Below are positions 42,348-50,977 of a stretch of DNA of 64,000 bases, piece after piece. The stretch lies in assembly GCF_015163075.1 (NCBI RefSeq), contig NZ_JADDXU010000015.1, positions 1-64,000 of the forward strand, read 5' to 3'. This stretch comes from Streptomyces justiciae. Its GTDB lineage: Bacteria; Actinomycetota; Actinomycetes; Streptomycetales; Streptomycetaceae. Below the pieces are notes generated by a model, which saw nothing but the letters and a program-made list of their open reading frames with translations, was not told the origin of the DNA and did not search any database. The position numbers and the translations under genes were made by a program. Positions within the stretch are counted from its first letter, which is position 1, and each line of letters begins with the position of its first letter.

Positions 42348-45300
42348 ATGGCCACCTGGCGCCGTGGGGACGTCATCCTGGACCTGTACGAGGTCCTGGA
42401 CGTGGTGCGTACCGGCGGCCTGGGACTGGTGCACCGGGTCCACCACCGCGGCTGGGACATCGACCTGGCGGTGAAGACCCCGCGCCCGGCCGTCGTCCGC
42501 TCGCCGGAGGGGCTCGGGGACTTCGAGCGGGAGGCGGAGGTGTGGGTGGGTCTTGGCCTGCACCCGCACATCGCCAACTGCGTCTACGTGCGCACCCTGG
42601 AGGACGTGCCCAGGGTCTTCGCCGAGTGGGCCGACGGCGGCAGCCTCGCGGAAGCCGTCCGTCACCGGACCCTGTACGGCGACGATCCCCTCGTGGCGCT
42701 GCTGGATGTCGCGATCCAGTCCGCCTGGGGCCTGGACCACGCGCACGAGAACGGCGTCGTGCACCAGGACGTCAAGCCCGCCAATGTGATGCTGACCCGG
42801 GACGGCACGGTCAAGGTCACCGACTTCGGCCTGGCACGCGCCCGTGCGGTCGGGGACGCGGAGCCGTTCGTCAGCCGGGGCGGCCTGGACCCGGCGTACT
42901 GCTCGCCCGAGCAGGCACGGTCACCGTCCGGGCTCACCCCGGCCACGGACGTCTGGTCCTGGGCGGTCACCGTGTTCGAAATGCTCCTGGGCAGGCCGCC
43001 GGTGCGGGACGGGACCACCGCGGGCCAGGCCTTCGACGACTACACCCGGTCCCGGACGCCGGGCGCGATCCAGCGGGTGCCGGTCGAGATGCTGGACGTA
43101 CTGCGCGAGTGCTTCGCGGAGGACCCCGCCGCCCGCCCCTCCCGGCTCGGCCCACTCGCCGAGCGGCTGGTCGAGGTGCACCGGCGCGAGGTCGGCCCCT
43201 ATCCCCGCCACGCCCCGTCCGCGGCCACCCTGCTCGCCGACAGCCTCTCCAACCACGCGCTGTCGATGCTGGACCTGGGCCGCCGCGACAGCGCCGAGGA
43301 ACTGTGGACCCGCGCCCTGCGGGCGGACCCCCACCACCCGCACGCCCGCTACAACCGCGGACTGCACCGCTGGCGGACGGGTGTCATCACTGACGCCGAA
43401 CTGGTGGACGAGCTGGAATCCGTGCGGTTCGGCGACCCCGACGACGGCACCTACCTGCTGGCGCTGGTGCACCGCGAGCGGGGCGATGCGCCTGCCGCGA
43501 CCGAACTGCTGCGGGACGCGTCCGCGCGGATGCCCGACGACCCGCAGATCGCCGCCGCCCTCGCCTCGGTGCAGGACGCGCCCGCCCCGGCCCAGTCCGT
43601 GCTGCCCGGGGAACACGAGGACTGGATCACCGCCCTCGCCCTGACCCCTGACGGCACGACGGGAGTCTCGGCGGACGGTTCCGGCGGACTGCGGATCTGG
43701 GACCTGACCACGGGGGAGTGCCGCCAGGAACTGCACCTGGACACATACCGAGCCTCGACACTCGCCCTCCGCGACGACGGCCGCGTCCTGGTCGTCGGCG
43801 GGGGCACCGGGCGCGCGCTGGTGCTCGACTTCGAGACCGCCACCGGGTTCGAACTCCCCGGCCACCCCAGCTGGGTGCTCGCGGTCGCGCTGACGGAGGA
43901 TCAACGGCACGCGGTCACCAGCGGGTACGAGGGAGAGGTCGTCACCTGGGACCTGGAGACGGGCGAACCCGTGGAGGTCCGGGAGTTCGAGAGCAGGGTC
44001 GACTTCCTGGGCGCCCGGGGCACCCTGTGCTGCCTCGTCGACCACACACGCCGGACCACCTCGGTGCACGACGTGCGCACGGGCGCACTGGTCCACCGGT
44101 TCGACCACGCCTTCCTGAGCGTGCGGTTCACCGACGACGGCCGACTCGTCGCGGTCGCCGGCGGGAGCCCCCACGTCCGACTGGCCGACCTCGGCTCCGA
44201 TGATGCCCCACGGGAACTCAAGACCCGATACGGGCGGACCGCCCTGAACACGGACGGCACGGTCGGCTTCTCCAGCGGCGGACGCGACCAGCCGTCACGG
44301 CTGTGGGACCTCGCCACGGGCCGCTGCCGTCTCTCCCTGGAGGCCACACCCGACACCAAGGACGTCGTCCTGAGCGCGACCGGCCACCTCGCCCTCACCG
44401 CAGAGGGCAAGACCGTACGCGTATGGCACCTGCCGCCCGCCGGACCGCCGGCCCCCTGGAGCTACGTCCGCCCCCACCAGGCCGGCGACGTCACCGCCGC
44501 TGCCGCCCGAGCGGCCGATCTGCTGGACCAGGCGGTCACGCACGGCGCAGCCGGTCGGCTGGAGGAGGCGGCCGAACTGATCCGCGCCGCCCGCGCACTG
44601 CCCGGCCACCGGCGCCACACCGATCCCGTACGCCTGTGGCGCCGACTCGGTGCCCTCGGCCGCCGTACCGCACTCGTCGACGCCTGGTCGGCGGGCCGGA
44701 TCACCCCCGACGACGACCGCTCCTGGGCCCTGGCACTCAGTGGGCGCAGCCCCACCGCGCTCGCCCGGGCGGGCAACTCCGAGGCGTGGATCTTCGACGT
44801 GGAGACCGGGCAACTGCTGCACACGCTCAGCCTGCACACCGGGCACATCAGTGCCCTGGCGATGACCGCCGACGGCCGGCTCGCGGTGTCAGGGGGCGAG
44901 GACGGTCGGGTCGTCGCCTGGCAGCCCCGCGACCGGCGCATCGTCCAACTGTTCACCAGCCCCCGCGACCACGTGTACTACGTCGCTGTCAGCGAGGACG
45001 GTCAGGTGGCCCTTTCCGGGACCGCCGACGGCGTCGTCGCCGCCTGGGACATCCCCGGCGGCCGGTCCCTCGGGCGCTGGGAAGCGCACCCCGGTGCCGT
45101 GCTGGACGTGGCCGTCAGCGCCGACCACCGTTACGGGCTCTCCCGCGGCCAGGACGTCACCGTGAAGATCTGGGACCTGTACAAAGGCGAACTGCGGTGG
45201 GTGCTGGGCGGGCACGAGGAGTGGATCGGCGCCGCCCGGCTGAGCGAGGACGGCTGCTACGTCGTCACCGGCGGCTCCGACGCGACCGTGCGCGTCTGGC

Positions 45301-46667
45301 GGACCGCCGACGGACAGTGCGAGGCGGTGCTCACCGGACACACCGACGCCGTGGTCGACGTCCTGCCCGGCGCCGACGGCCGGCACCTGCTGTCCTGCTC
45401 CGCCGACGGCACCGTCCGGCTGTGGGACGTCGCCGCCGCCCGCTGCGTCCATGTGCTCACCGGACACACCGCCGCCGTGCGGAGCCTCGCCGTCACGCCG
45501 GACTTCCTCCTCGCGGCGTCCGGCGGCCAGGACCGCCAGGCACGCCTGTGGGACCTGACGACCGGCCGGGAACTGCGGGCCTTCACCGGCTTCGCCGACC
45601 CGGTCACCGACGTCGCGCTGGCCCCCGACGGCGCCCTGCTCCTCGCCGGCGACGAAGGCGGCCGCCTGCTGACCTGGGCCCTGGACTGGGAGTACGACTT
45701 CGGCTCGGCGACCGGAGTGCTGCGCGCGGAGTCCGAGCCCGTGATCGAGGAACTGCGGGCCGAGGTCGCCGTCGAACTGCCCTCCCGTGACGACAGCCGC
45801 CCGGCGCTCATCGAGGCGATGGCGCGCATCGGCGAGCGGCAGCAGCGCGCTGTCACTCGCACCCTGGAACTCGCCGCCGAACTGGACAAGGTGCCTTCCC
45901 GCAACGACACGGGCTACCGCCTCTACATGCATTCCGTGGCCGAGGACCTGGCGAGCCGGGAGCGCGACAGGTTTCCGGGCACGGCCGAGGCGTTCACGCT
46001 GCTGCTCAGACCGGAGCACGAACTCAACCGGTCCGAGACAAACTGGGCCAACCACTTCGCCGACCAGCTCCAGGACGACCTCGCCACGCTCGCCGCGGCC
46101 GCCCCCCTCCTGCACCGCGAGGGCGATCTGGCCGCGGCCGAGCTGACCTGGCAGCTAGTCGTCGACGTGCGCTCCCACCTGTGGGACGCCGGGTACGTCG
46201 AGACGCAGCGCGCGATGCTCGGCTGGGCGGCAGTACTGAATGATCTGCGCCGGCAGACGGAAGCCCAGGCCCTGATCCGGGCGGTGACCGTGGAACGCGC
46301 ACGGGACCTGGGACCGGACCATCCGGCCACCCTGGAGGCGATCGAGGCACTCGCGTCCCTGCTCACCGACAAGGGCGAACTGGACGAGGCCGAGCGGATG
46401 TACGACTTCCTGCTGCCCCAGCTCGTGCGGCGCCTGGGCCCTGACGGCCTCCAGACCCTGGAGGCCAGGGTGGGGCTGGCCCGTGTGCACCGCAGGCTCG
46501 GACGGCACGGTGACGCGGCGGAGGCCCTGCGCGAAGTGCTGGCGAAACGGCGGCTGCATCTGGGTGAGCAGCACCCGGACACCCTCGCCGTCCAGGCCGA
46601 ACTGGACAGTCTGCCCGGCCCGGTACCGCCCAGGCCGACACGGAGGGGATGGAGGAGACGGCGATGA
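42348..46667 (+). CDS. Ser/Thr protein kinase with two WD40 propellers and C-terminal TPRs
   Basis: 1439 residues. The kinase domain (about 10-275) has Gly loop RTGGLGLVHRV, Lys in LAVKTP, Glu in FEREAEVW, catalytic loop VVHQDVKPANVML (Gln replaces Arg of HRD), TDFGLAR and YCSPEQ. A TPR-like linker (290-415) follows. WD40 block 1 (about 420-700) has seven blades ending LRIWDL, LVLDFE, VVTWDL, SVHDVR, VRLADL, SRLWDL and VRVWHL. Block 2 (about 785-1115) has seven or eight more. The end (about 1125-1430) is TPR of the kinesin-light-chain type. No transmembrane helix is seen, unlike PknB. It is coupled to the next gene by ATGA. It is likely a cytosolic sensor/scaffold kinase acting with the CHAT protease. 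Confidence 0.92.
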   Translation: MATWRRGDVILDLYEVLDVVRTGGLGLVHRVHHRGWDIDLAVKTPRPAVVRSPEGLGDFEREAEVWVGLGLHPHIANCVYVRTLEDVPRVFAEWADGGSLAEAVRHRTLYGDDPLVALLDVAIQSAWGLDHAHENGVVHQDVKPANVMLTRDGTVKVTDFGLARARAVGDAEPFVSRGGLDPAYCSPEQARSPSGLTPATDVWSWAVTVFEMLLGRPPVRDGTTAGQAFDDYTRSRTPGAIQRVPVEMLDVLRECFAEDPAARPSRLGPLAERLVEVHRREVGPYPRHAPSAATLLADSLSNHALSMLDLGRRDSAEELWTRALRADPHHPHARYNRGLHRWRTGVITDAELVDELESVRFGDPDDGTYLLALVHRERGDAPAATELLRDASARMPDDPQIAAALASVQDAPAPAQSVLPGEHEDWITALALTPDGTTGVSADGSGGLRIWDLTTGECRQELHLDTYRASTLALRDDGRVLVVGGGTGRALVLDFETATGFELPGHPSWVLAVALTEDQRHAVTSGYEGEVVTWDLETGEPVEVREFESRVDFLGARGTLCCLVDHTRRTTSVHDVRTGALVHRFDHAFLSVRFTDDGRLVAVAGGSPHVRLADLGSDDAPRELKTRYGRTALNTDGTVGFSSGGRDQPSRLWDLATGRCRLSLEATPDTKDVVLSATGHLALTAEGKTVRVWHLPPAGPPAPWSYVRPHQAGDVTAAAARAADLLDQAVTHGAAGRLEEAAELIRAARALPGHRRHTDPVRLWRRLGALGRRTALVDAWSAGRITPDDDRSWALALSGRSPTALARAGNSEAWIFDVETGQLLHTLSLHTGHISALAMTADGRLAVSGGEDGRVVAWQPRDRRIVQLFTSPRDHVYYVAVSEDGQVALSGTADGVVAAWDIPGGRSLGRWEAHPGAVLDVAVSADHRYGLSRGQDVTVKIWDLYKGELRWVLGGHEEWIGAARLSEDGCYVVTGGSDATVRVWRTADGQCEAVLTGHTDAVVDVLPGADGRHLLSCSADGTVRLWDVAAARCVHVLTGHTAAVRSLAVTPDFLLAASGGQDRQARLWDLTTGRELRAFTGFADPVTDVALAPDGALLLAGDEGGRLLTWALDWEYDFGSATGVLRAESEPVIEELRAEVAVELPSRDDSRPALIEAMARIGERQQRAVTRTLELAAELDKVPSRNDTGYRLYMHSVAEDLASRERDRFPGTAEAFTLLLRPEHELNRSETNWANHFADQLQDDLATLAAAAPLLHREGDLAAAELTWQLVVDVRSHLWDAGYVETQRAMLGWAAVLNDLRRQTEAQALIRAVTVERARDLGPDHPATLEAIEALASLLTDKGELDEAERMYDFLLPQLVRRLGPDGLQTLEARVGLARVHRRLGRHGDAAEALREVLAKRRLHLGEQHPDTLAVQAELDSLPGPVPPRPTRRGWRRRR

Positions 46668-47380
46668 ATCCGGACGGGTCCAGCATCGGCGCCCTGATCA
46701 CCGGCAAGGCGTTCATGGCGGACGTCGGGGCGTACTTCCCGGTGAGCGTGACTTTGCGCGGTGACGTGTTCGAGGCCGTGTTCATGATGCGGGAGAGCGA
46801 CCTCGGGCACCGCACCAGCGGGCCCTACTCGGAGCAGCGGCTCCCGTCCGACGCGTTGAACTGGGCCCAGCTGCGGGCGGGGATGGGCATGGCGGGCTGC
46901 TTCACCTCCTTCCGGATCGAGGCCGGCGGAAACTGGCCGCGTATCCACATCGCCCTGTCGGGCACCTCCGTGCGCGGTCTGATCGTGATGCCGGAGGAGG
47001 TGACCGCGGAAGCGGTGAACGCGCCCTACCTCGGCAAGTGGCAGGACCAGGCCTCCTCCGACATTCGAATCGGGCTCGACTACCTCGCCGGGTGGCTGAG
47101 TTCCTGCCACCACGAGGCGGGCGGCCCGGCACCGTCGATCGATCTCGACCTGGTCTACCGGCCGTTGGACTACGAGGCGACCCTCGCCAAATACGAACAA
47201 CGGATGCGCGAACTCATCCCTCCGGTACGCCCGGTCCTAGAACTGCGCTGGCGCTCGGCGACCCCGGCCCAGCGCAGAGCCTTCGTGAAGAACCTGAAGG
47301 GCGCCCGAAAGACCGGCTCCCGCCTCGACCGGCGCTGGAACTACCCGCTCGGCGGCATCGAGGTGGAAGCACCACGCTGA
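46664..47380 (+). CDS. Unknown protein coupled to the kinase gene
   Basis: 238 residues; family not recognised. Soluble alpha/beta composition. The first half contains GKAFMADVGAYFPVSVTLRGDVFEAVFMMRES and a Cys-containing GMGMAGCFTSFRIE; the basic C-terminus (RAFVKNLKGARKTGSRLDRRWNYPLGG) could contact nucleic acid or phosphoprotein. The ATG at 46664 overlaps the kinase stop as ATGA, with GGAGGAG upstream; an ATG at 46649 is a less likely start. Tight coupling implies it works in a complex with the kinase. Confidence 0.75.
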   Translation: MNPDGSSIGALITGKAFMADVGAYFPVSVTLRGDVFEAVFMMRESDLGHRTSGPYSEQRLPSDALNWAQLRAGMGMAGCFTSFRIEAGGNWPRIHIALSGTSVRGLIVMPEEVTAEAVNAPYLGKWQDQASSDIRIGLDYLAGWLSSCHHEAGGPAPSIDLDLVYRPLDYEATLAKYEQRMRELIPPVRPVLELRWRSATPAQRRAFVKNLKGARKTGSRLDRRWNYPLGGIEVEAPR

Positions 47381-47512
47381 CACGACGGCACCTCGGGGCG
47401 TCGCCCGTCACGCAGCTCCAGGCCACGTCTCGCCCGGTTCGCCAGGCGGTGTTCCACCGGCAGCATGTCGAGCCGGGAGTCGGTGAAGAGGGGGGCACAC
47501 CTGGAGACCGCG

Positions 47513-48385
47513 ATGTCAGAGGCATCGGGCACACTGCGCCATATGAACTCGGTGACCGCGCACGACTACACCTGGATCCGCACTTCGCCGCTCTTCCGAC
47601 ACATGATGGAGGGCGGATACACCCTGACCCTGATACGGGGGCGGACGCCTCGTGAGGTGCTGCGGGCGATGGAGGCGGAACCACGCGGCACCGGGGAGGG
47701 AACGGCCGGGCTCCTTGAGGCGAACGACGCTCACCGCGCCGAGCTGGATGACGACTACTGGGACGAGTCCTACGTGGCGGGCGCCTTCAGCGTTACGGGC
47801 GAGAACGGCGACTGGACACTCGTCCTCGGCTTCGACGGTGGCCTGGGGATCGCGGCGCCGTGCGTCGAGACGCTGTCGAGGGGCGGCCGGGTCGTGGCGC
47901 ACTCGACCAACGGCGGCAAGCCCATCCACCTCTTCCACTGGTTCGAGGACGGTGAACTCCGTACGACGTTCGAGGTCCCCTCGTCGCGTGACGGCAACTC
48001 TCCCGATGAACTGGTCCCCTTGCTGCGGGAAGTCGGCTTCCCCCTGACCTCCGAGGGACAGGACGACGAGAACGCCCCTGACGTCGACCGGAAGGCCGCG
48101 GTCCTCGCTCTGACCGAGAGACTCACCGGCGTATGCGTTACGGAATCCCTCCTCCGGGACGCCGCATACGAGTTGGGACTCGTCCCCGAACAGCCCGCCG
48201 AGGCGTGGACCGGCGTGGTCATCGACATCACCGACGCCCACGGGGAGCGCCTGTACCGGGAATGGACCTACGAGGAGATCGCGACGGCGACGGACCGCGC
48301 CCGGGCGGCGGCAGACACGCCGGTCCTGATCACTGACAACGAAACGTCGGCCATGGATCGTCCGGAGCACGAGATGGGCGAGTAG
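47513..48385 (+). CDS. DUF6461-like protein
   Basis: About 290 residues. The N-terminal half matches the DUF6461 pattern found in Streptomyces: YTWIRTSPLFRHMMEGGYTLTLIRGRTPREVLRAM, then WTLVLGFDGGLGIAAPCVETLSRGGRVVAHSTN. Members are of unknown function and often occur near toxin, immunity or signalling loci. The start is uncertain: the ATG at 47513 has GGAG upstream, and the ATG at 47543 begins at the conserved part. It is rightward, 132 bases after the preceding gene, and may be a peripheral member of the CHAT/kinase locus or independent. Confidence 0.7.
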   Translation: MSEASGTLRHMNSVTAHDYTWIRTSPLFRHMMEGGYTLTLIRGRTPREVLRAMEAEPRGTGEGTAGLLEANDAHRAELDDDYWDESYVAGAFSVTGENGDWTLVLGFDGGLGIAAPCVETLSRGGRVVAHSTNGGKPIHLFHWFEDGELRTTFEVPSSRDGNSPDELVPLLREVGFPLTSEGQDDENAPDVDRKAAVLALTERLTGVCVTESLLRDAAYELGLVPEQPAEAWTGVVIDITDAHGERLYREWTYEEIATATDRARAAADTPVLITDNETSAMDRPEHEMGE

Positions 48386-48423
48386 CCGGCGAGCGTGACC
48401 GAGGTCTCCGACCACCCCTGGTA

Positions 48424-49329
48424 TCAGGCAGGCGTGGGCGACCCTGCGGTGACCGAACGGGCGAAGTCCAGCGACGCGATGAAGCACCGTTCGACGTCCT
48501 CGTCAGGCAAGCCGGCCCATGCGTGGTCCGCGCCGGGGACGGGGCGGAAGTCGACCTGGGCGCCCGCCTCGCGCAGGGCGGCGGTGAGTTGCTCGCCCTG
48601 GGCCAGCGGGATGAGGCAGTCGTCGGTGCCGTGCAGGATGAGGAACGGCGGAGCGTCGGCGGTGACATGGGTGACCGGGCTGGCCGCACGCGCGAGGTCG
48701 GGAGCCGTGGCCACGGGCGCTCCGATCAGCAGCGCCTCGCGCGTCGTGGGACTGTCCGCGTCGTAGGCGCCGGGCCGGGACTGGGTGGGCAGTGTCGTCA
48801 GGTCGGTGGGGCCGTACCAGGCGACGCAGCCGCGCACCGGGGCGGTGAGAGCCAGCAGGGCGGCCAGATGGGCCCCGGCGGATTCGCCCCAGGTGACGGT
48901 CCGGCCGGTGTCCAGGCCGAGTTCGTCGGCGCGGGCGTCGAGCCAGGCCAGGGCGGCGGTGACGTCCTCCAACTGGGCGGGGTGGATGGCCTCGCCGGTG
49001 AGCCGGTAGTCGAGGCTGGCGACGGCGAATCCGGCCTGGGCGAGGCGGGCGAAGGGGTTGAGCTGCCAGGTGCGGAAGCGCGGTCCCATCTCCGTGCGGG
49101 TGCCCGTCCGCCAGCCGCCGCCGTGGATGTAGACGATGACCGGCAGTGGATCGTGCGGGTACTCGGGCAGCCAGAGGTCCAGTTCGAGTGGGCGGATGCC
49201 GTCGGGGGCGGCGTAGACGGCGCCGCGCAACAGCCGTGTGCCCGGGGCGGGATGGGCGGCGGGCGGCAGCGGCAGTCGGGCGGGGGCGGGCGGGGCGAGC
49301 AGGGCGGCGAGCTCGGGTGGCAGAGGCAT
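48424..49329 (-). CDS. Alpha/beta hydrolase (HSL / BD-FAE-like esterase)
   Basis: 301-residue cytoplasmic esterase. Oxyanion motif HGGGW in VIVYIHGGGWRTG, nucleophile Ser in TWGESAGAHLAALLAL, acid Asp in LILHGTDDCLIP and His in PGADHAWAG. The family hydrolyses short-chain or phenolic esters. It is the distal gene of a leftward run with two XapX peptides and the quercetinase, so cleavage of the quercetinase product, an aryl-ester depside, is an attractive but unproven role. The ATG at 49329 has only a weak ribosome site. Confidence 0.87.
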   Translation of the reverse strand: MPLPPELAALLAPPAPARLPLPPAAHPAPGTRLLRGAVYAAPDGIRPLELDLWLPEYPHDPLPVIVYIHGGGWRTGTRTEMGPRFRTWQLNPFARLAQAGFAVASLDYRLTGEAIHPAQLEDVTAALAWLDARADELGLDTGRTVTWGESAGAHLAALLALTAPVRGCVAWYGPTDLTTLPTQSRPGAYDADSPTTREALLIGAPVATAPDLARAASPVTHVTADAPPFLILHGTDDCLIPLAQGEQLTAALREAGAQVDFRPVPGADHAWAGLPDEDVERCFIASLDFARSVTAGSPTPA

Positions 49330-49349
49330 GAGGTTCTTTCCGGACGAGG

Positions 49350-49637
49350 TCAGCGGGGTGTGGACGGCTGCACGCAGGTGCAGCCGGGAGCCGTCTCGGG
49401 GGCATCGGCTCGGGATGGCGGCGGAGGAGTGCGGTGCAGGGCGATCCGTGTGCCGAGTGCCGTTGCCGCGCGCTCGCCGAGGCCGATGCCCAGCAGACCG
49501 GTGAGCCCCAGCAGGGCCGGCGCCGGTGCTCTCAGGTCCCAGATCCAGTAGAGGGCGCCCATGGCCAGCCCCGCGGCGAAGGAGATCAGGACGCGTCGGC
49601 CGGACGCGACCACGCGAGCGCGGGTCGCGCCGCTCAC
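49350..49637 (-). CDS. XapX-domain membrane protein (larger copy)
   Basis: 95 residues. A basic N-terminus precedes the XapX module VLISFAAGLAMGALYWIWDLRAPAPALLGLTGLLGIGLGERA: a two-helix hairpin around a Pro-rich PAPALLGL turn. A hydrophilic tail of about 35 residues with Cys pairs (GCTCVQ) follows. The GTG at 49637 overlaps the upstream XapX stop by four bases (GTGA). The function of XapX is unknown. The coding frame up to 49964 in this phase is an artefact. Confidence 0.82.
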   Translation of the reverse strand: MSGATRARVVASGRRVLISFAAGLAMGALYWIWDLRAPAPALLGLTGLLGIGLGERAATALGTRIALHRTPPPPSRADAPETAPGCTCVQPSTPR

Positions 49638-49780
49638 AGCTTCCCCAGGACGGTCTGCCCGAGCAGGATGCCGAGCAGGCCGGCCAGGGCGACGGGCGGG
49701 GGAGCGGGTGCCTTGACGCGCAGCGCCGCGTACAGGGCGCCGACCAGGGTCCCGGCCAGCAGCGCATGGACGTACGGCAT
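49634..49780 (-). CDS. XapX-domain membrane peptide (48 aa)
   Basis: Only 48 residues: MPYVHALLAGTLVGALYAAL, then an RVKAPAPPPVALAGLLGILLG turn-helix and TVLGKL. It is a complete XapX hairpin, so short that it is easily missed. The ATG at 49780 lies five bases beyond the quercetinase stop codon, and its stop overlaps the next XapX gene by GTGA, so the two XapX proteins are coupled and could form a heterodimeric membrane pair. Confidence 0.83.
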   Translation of the reverse strand: MPYVHALLAGTLVGALYAALRVKAPAPPPVALAGLLGILLGQTVLGKL

Positions 49781-49785
49781 CGCGG

Positions 49786-50346
49786 TCAGTTCCCGGTGCG
49801 CCACTGGTGGTCGGGCAGGAACCGCACATCGTGCTGGTGCGGGACGGTGCCGAACTTGTGCGGCTCGGGTATGTACGGCTGCTTCGGCAGGCCCAGTTCC
49901 TCGGTGGGTGTGCCGAGGCTCTCGAAGAACCGCTCGAACGTCTTGCCCGGCCCTGCGGCGACACCGACGATCCGGCTGTGGTGGCGCTCGATGCGGTAGG
50001 CGTGCGGGCAGTTCTTCGGTACGAATCCGAAGTCGCCGGCGGTGAGGAGCTTTTCCTGCTGCTCGCCCTGGAGGTCCTCGACGAAGAGCCGGACGGCGCC
50101 GTCGGTGACGTAGAAGATCTCGTGGGTGTCGGCGTGGGAGTGGGCGGGGATGAGGTCGCCCTTGGGGCCTTCGACGGTGAAGAAGTTGAAGGTGTTCTCG
50201 GTCTGCTCGCCGCCGGCGTAGACGGTGACCAGGTCGGTGAACAGGTGGGCGCGGTCGCCCATGCCCTTCTCGATGAAGTAGGGCTTGCCCGGCTCGGCGG
50301 GGATGCGCGAGCGGGACCGGTAGCGGGTGGCGAACTCCATGGTCAT
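49786..50346 (-). CDS. queD: Quercetin 2,3-dioxygenase (monocupin, QueD type)
   Basis: 186-residue monocupin. Motif 1 follows the family pattern exactly, with His69, His71 and Glu76 in IPAHSHADTHEIFYVTDG; His115 in FVPKNCPHAYRIE is the fourth ligand. Length and architecture fit the Streptomyces QueD enzymes, which use Ni or Co rather than Cu. It opens the flavonol C-ring with O2, releasing CO and a phenolic depside. The ATG at 50346 has GGAGG upstream. A MarR gene is divergent across a palindromic operator, and rhamnosidases and a glucosidase lie nearby, supporting a flavonol substrate. Confidence 0.9.
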   Translation of the reverse strand: MTMEFATRYRSRSRIPAEPGKPYFIEKGMGDRAHLFTDLVTVYAGGEQTENTFNFFTVEGPKGDLIPAHSHADTHEIFYVTDGAVRLFVEDLQGEQQEKLLTAGDFGFVPKNCPHAYRIERHHSRIVGVAAGPGKTFERFFESLGTPTEELGLPKQPYIPEPHKFGTVPHQHDVRFLPDHQWRTGN

Positions 50347-50376
50347 GGAAAACCTCCGGTGCGACGAGGCGAGAAT

Positions 50377-50399
50377 GAATGTCAGGCTACCTGACATTC
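50377..50399. promoter_or_regulatory. MarR operator between queD and marR-like gene
   Basis: Inverted repeat with perfect 10-bp arms GAATGTCAGG and CCTGACATTC around a 3-base spacer, 31 bases upstream of the queD start. Size and position suit MarR repression of queD. Confidence 0.85.
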
Positions 50400-50496
50400 G
50401 TGGTTGGGGAACCCCTCTGCGGCGCAGAGGTTTCTGCCGGATCGGGGCTGCGGGCAACGGGTCGCTATGCTCGGCATCCCGTCCCGTTGAGGAGCC

Positions 50497-50940
50497 ATGA
50501 CCACGCCCGCGCCGAACCTGCCCCAGCTGTTCACCGAGGCCAAGCGGTGGTTCGACGACGCGTTGCTGGCCAGCATGGAAGCCGCGGGGGAGCAGGCGGT
50601 GACCGTCGCCCAGGCGGCCGTCTTCGCCGCCCTGGACGAGCGGGGCACCACGATCTCCGAGCTCGCCCGGCGGATGGGCGTCACCCGGCAGACCGTCCAT
50701 CAGGCCGTGCACGGACTGATCGGCATGGGGTTGCTGGAGCAGATCCCCGACCCCGCCTCCGCCCGCAGCCGCCTGATCCGCCCGACCGGTGAGGGGCTCC
50801 GCGTCCACCACCGGGCGCAGGCCGCGCTCGCCGTGATCGAAGGCGTACTGGCCGAACGCATCGGCACCGACGCGGTCGGCGCGTTGCGGCAGGCGCTGGC
50901 CACCCCCTGGGGCGAACCGCCCCTGGTCGAGGCGCCCTGA
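50497..50940 (+). CDS. MarR-family regulator of the quercetinase operon
   Basis: 147-residue MarR-like winged-helix protein with dimerisation helices at both ends. The HTH is TTISELARRMGVTRQTVHQAVHGLIGMGLLEQI; the wing is DPASARSRLIRPTGEG. The ATG at 50497 has TTGAGGAG upstream. Divergent from queD across a near-perfect palindrome, it probably derepresses queD, xapX and the hydrolase on binding a flavonol or phenolic product. Confidence 0.9.
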   Translation: MTTPAPNLPQLFTEAKRWFDDALLASMEAAGEQAVTVAQAAVFAALDERGTTISELARRMGVTRQTVHQAVHGLIGMGLLEQIPDPASARSRLIRPTGEGLRVHHRAQAALAVIEGVLAERIGTDAVGALRQALATPWGEPPLVEAP

Positions 50941-50977
50941 CGTCCGGACCCCGCGCGCACCCTCACATACCCGCACG

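Noticed and set aside
35788..48385. CRISPR array or tRNA-anchored integration in the CHAT region
   Set aside because: No direct-repeat/spacer pattern, tRNA fold, integrase gene or attachment repeat was found by reading the sequence.
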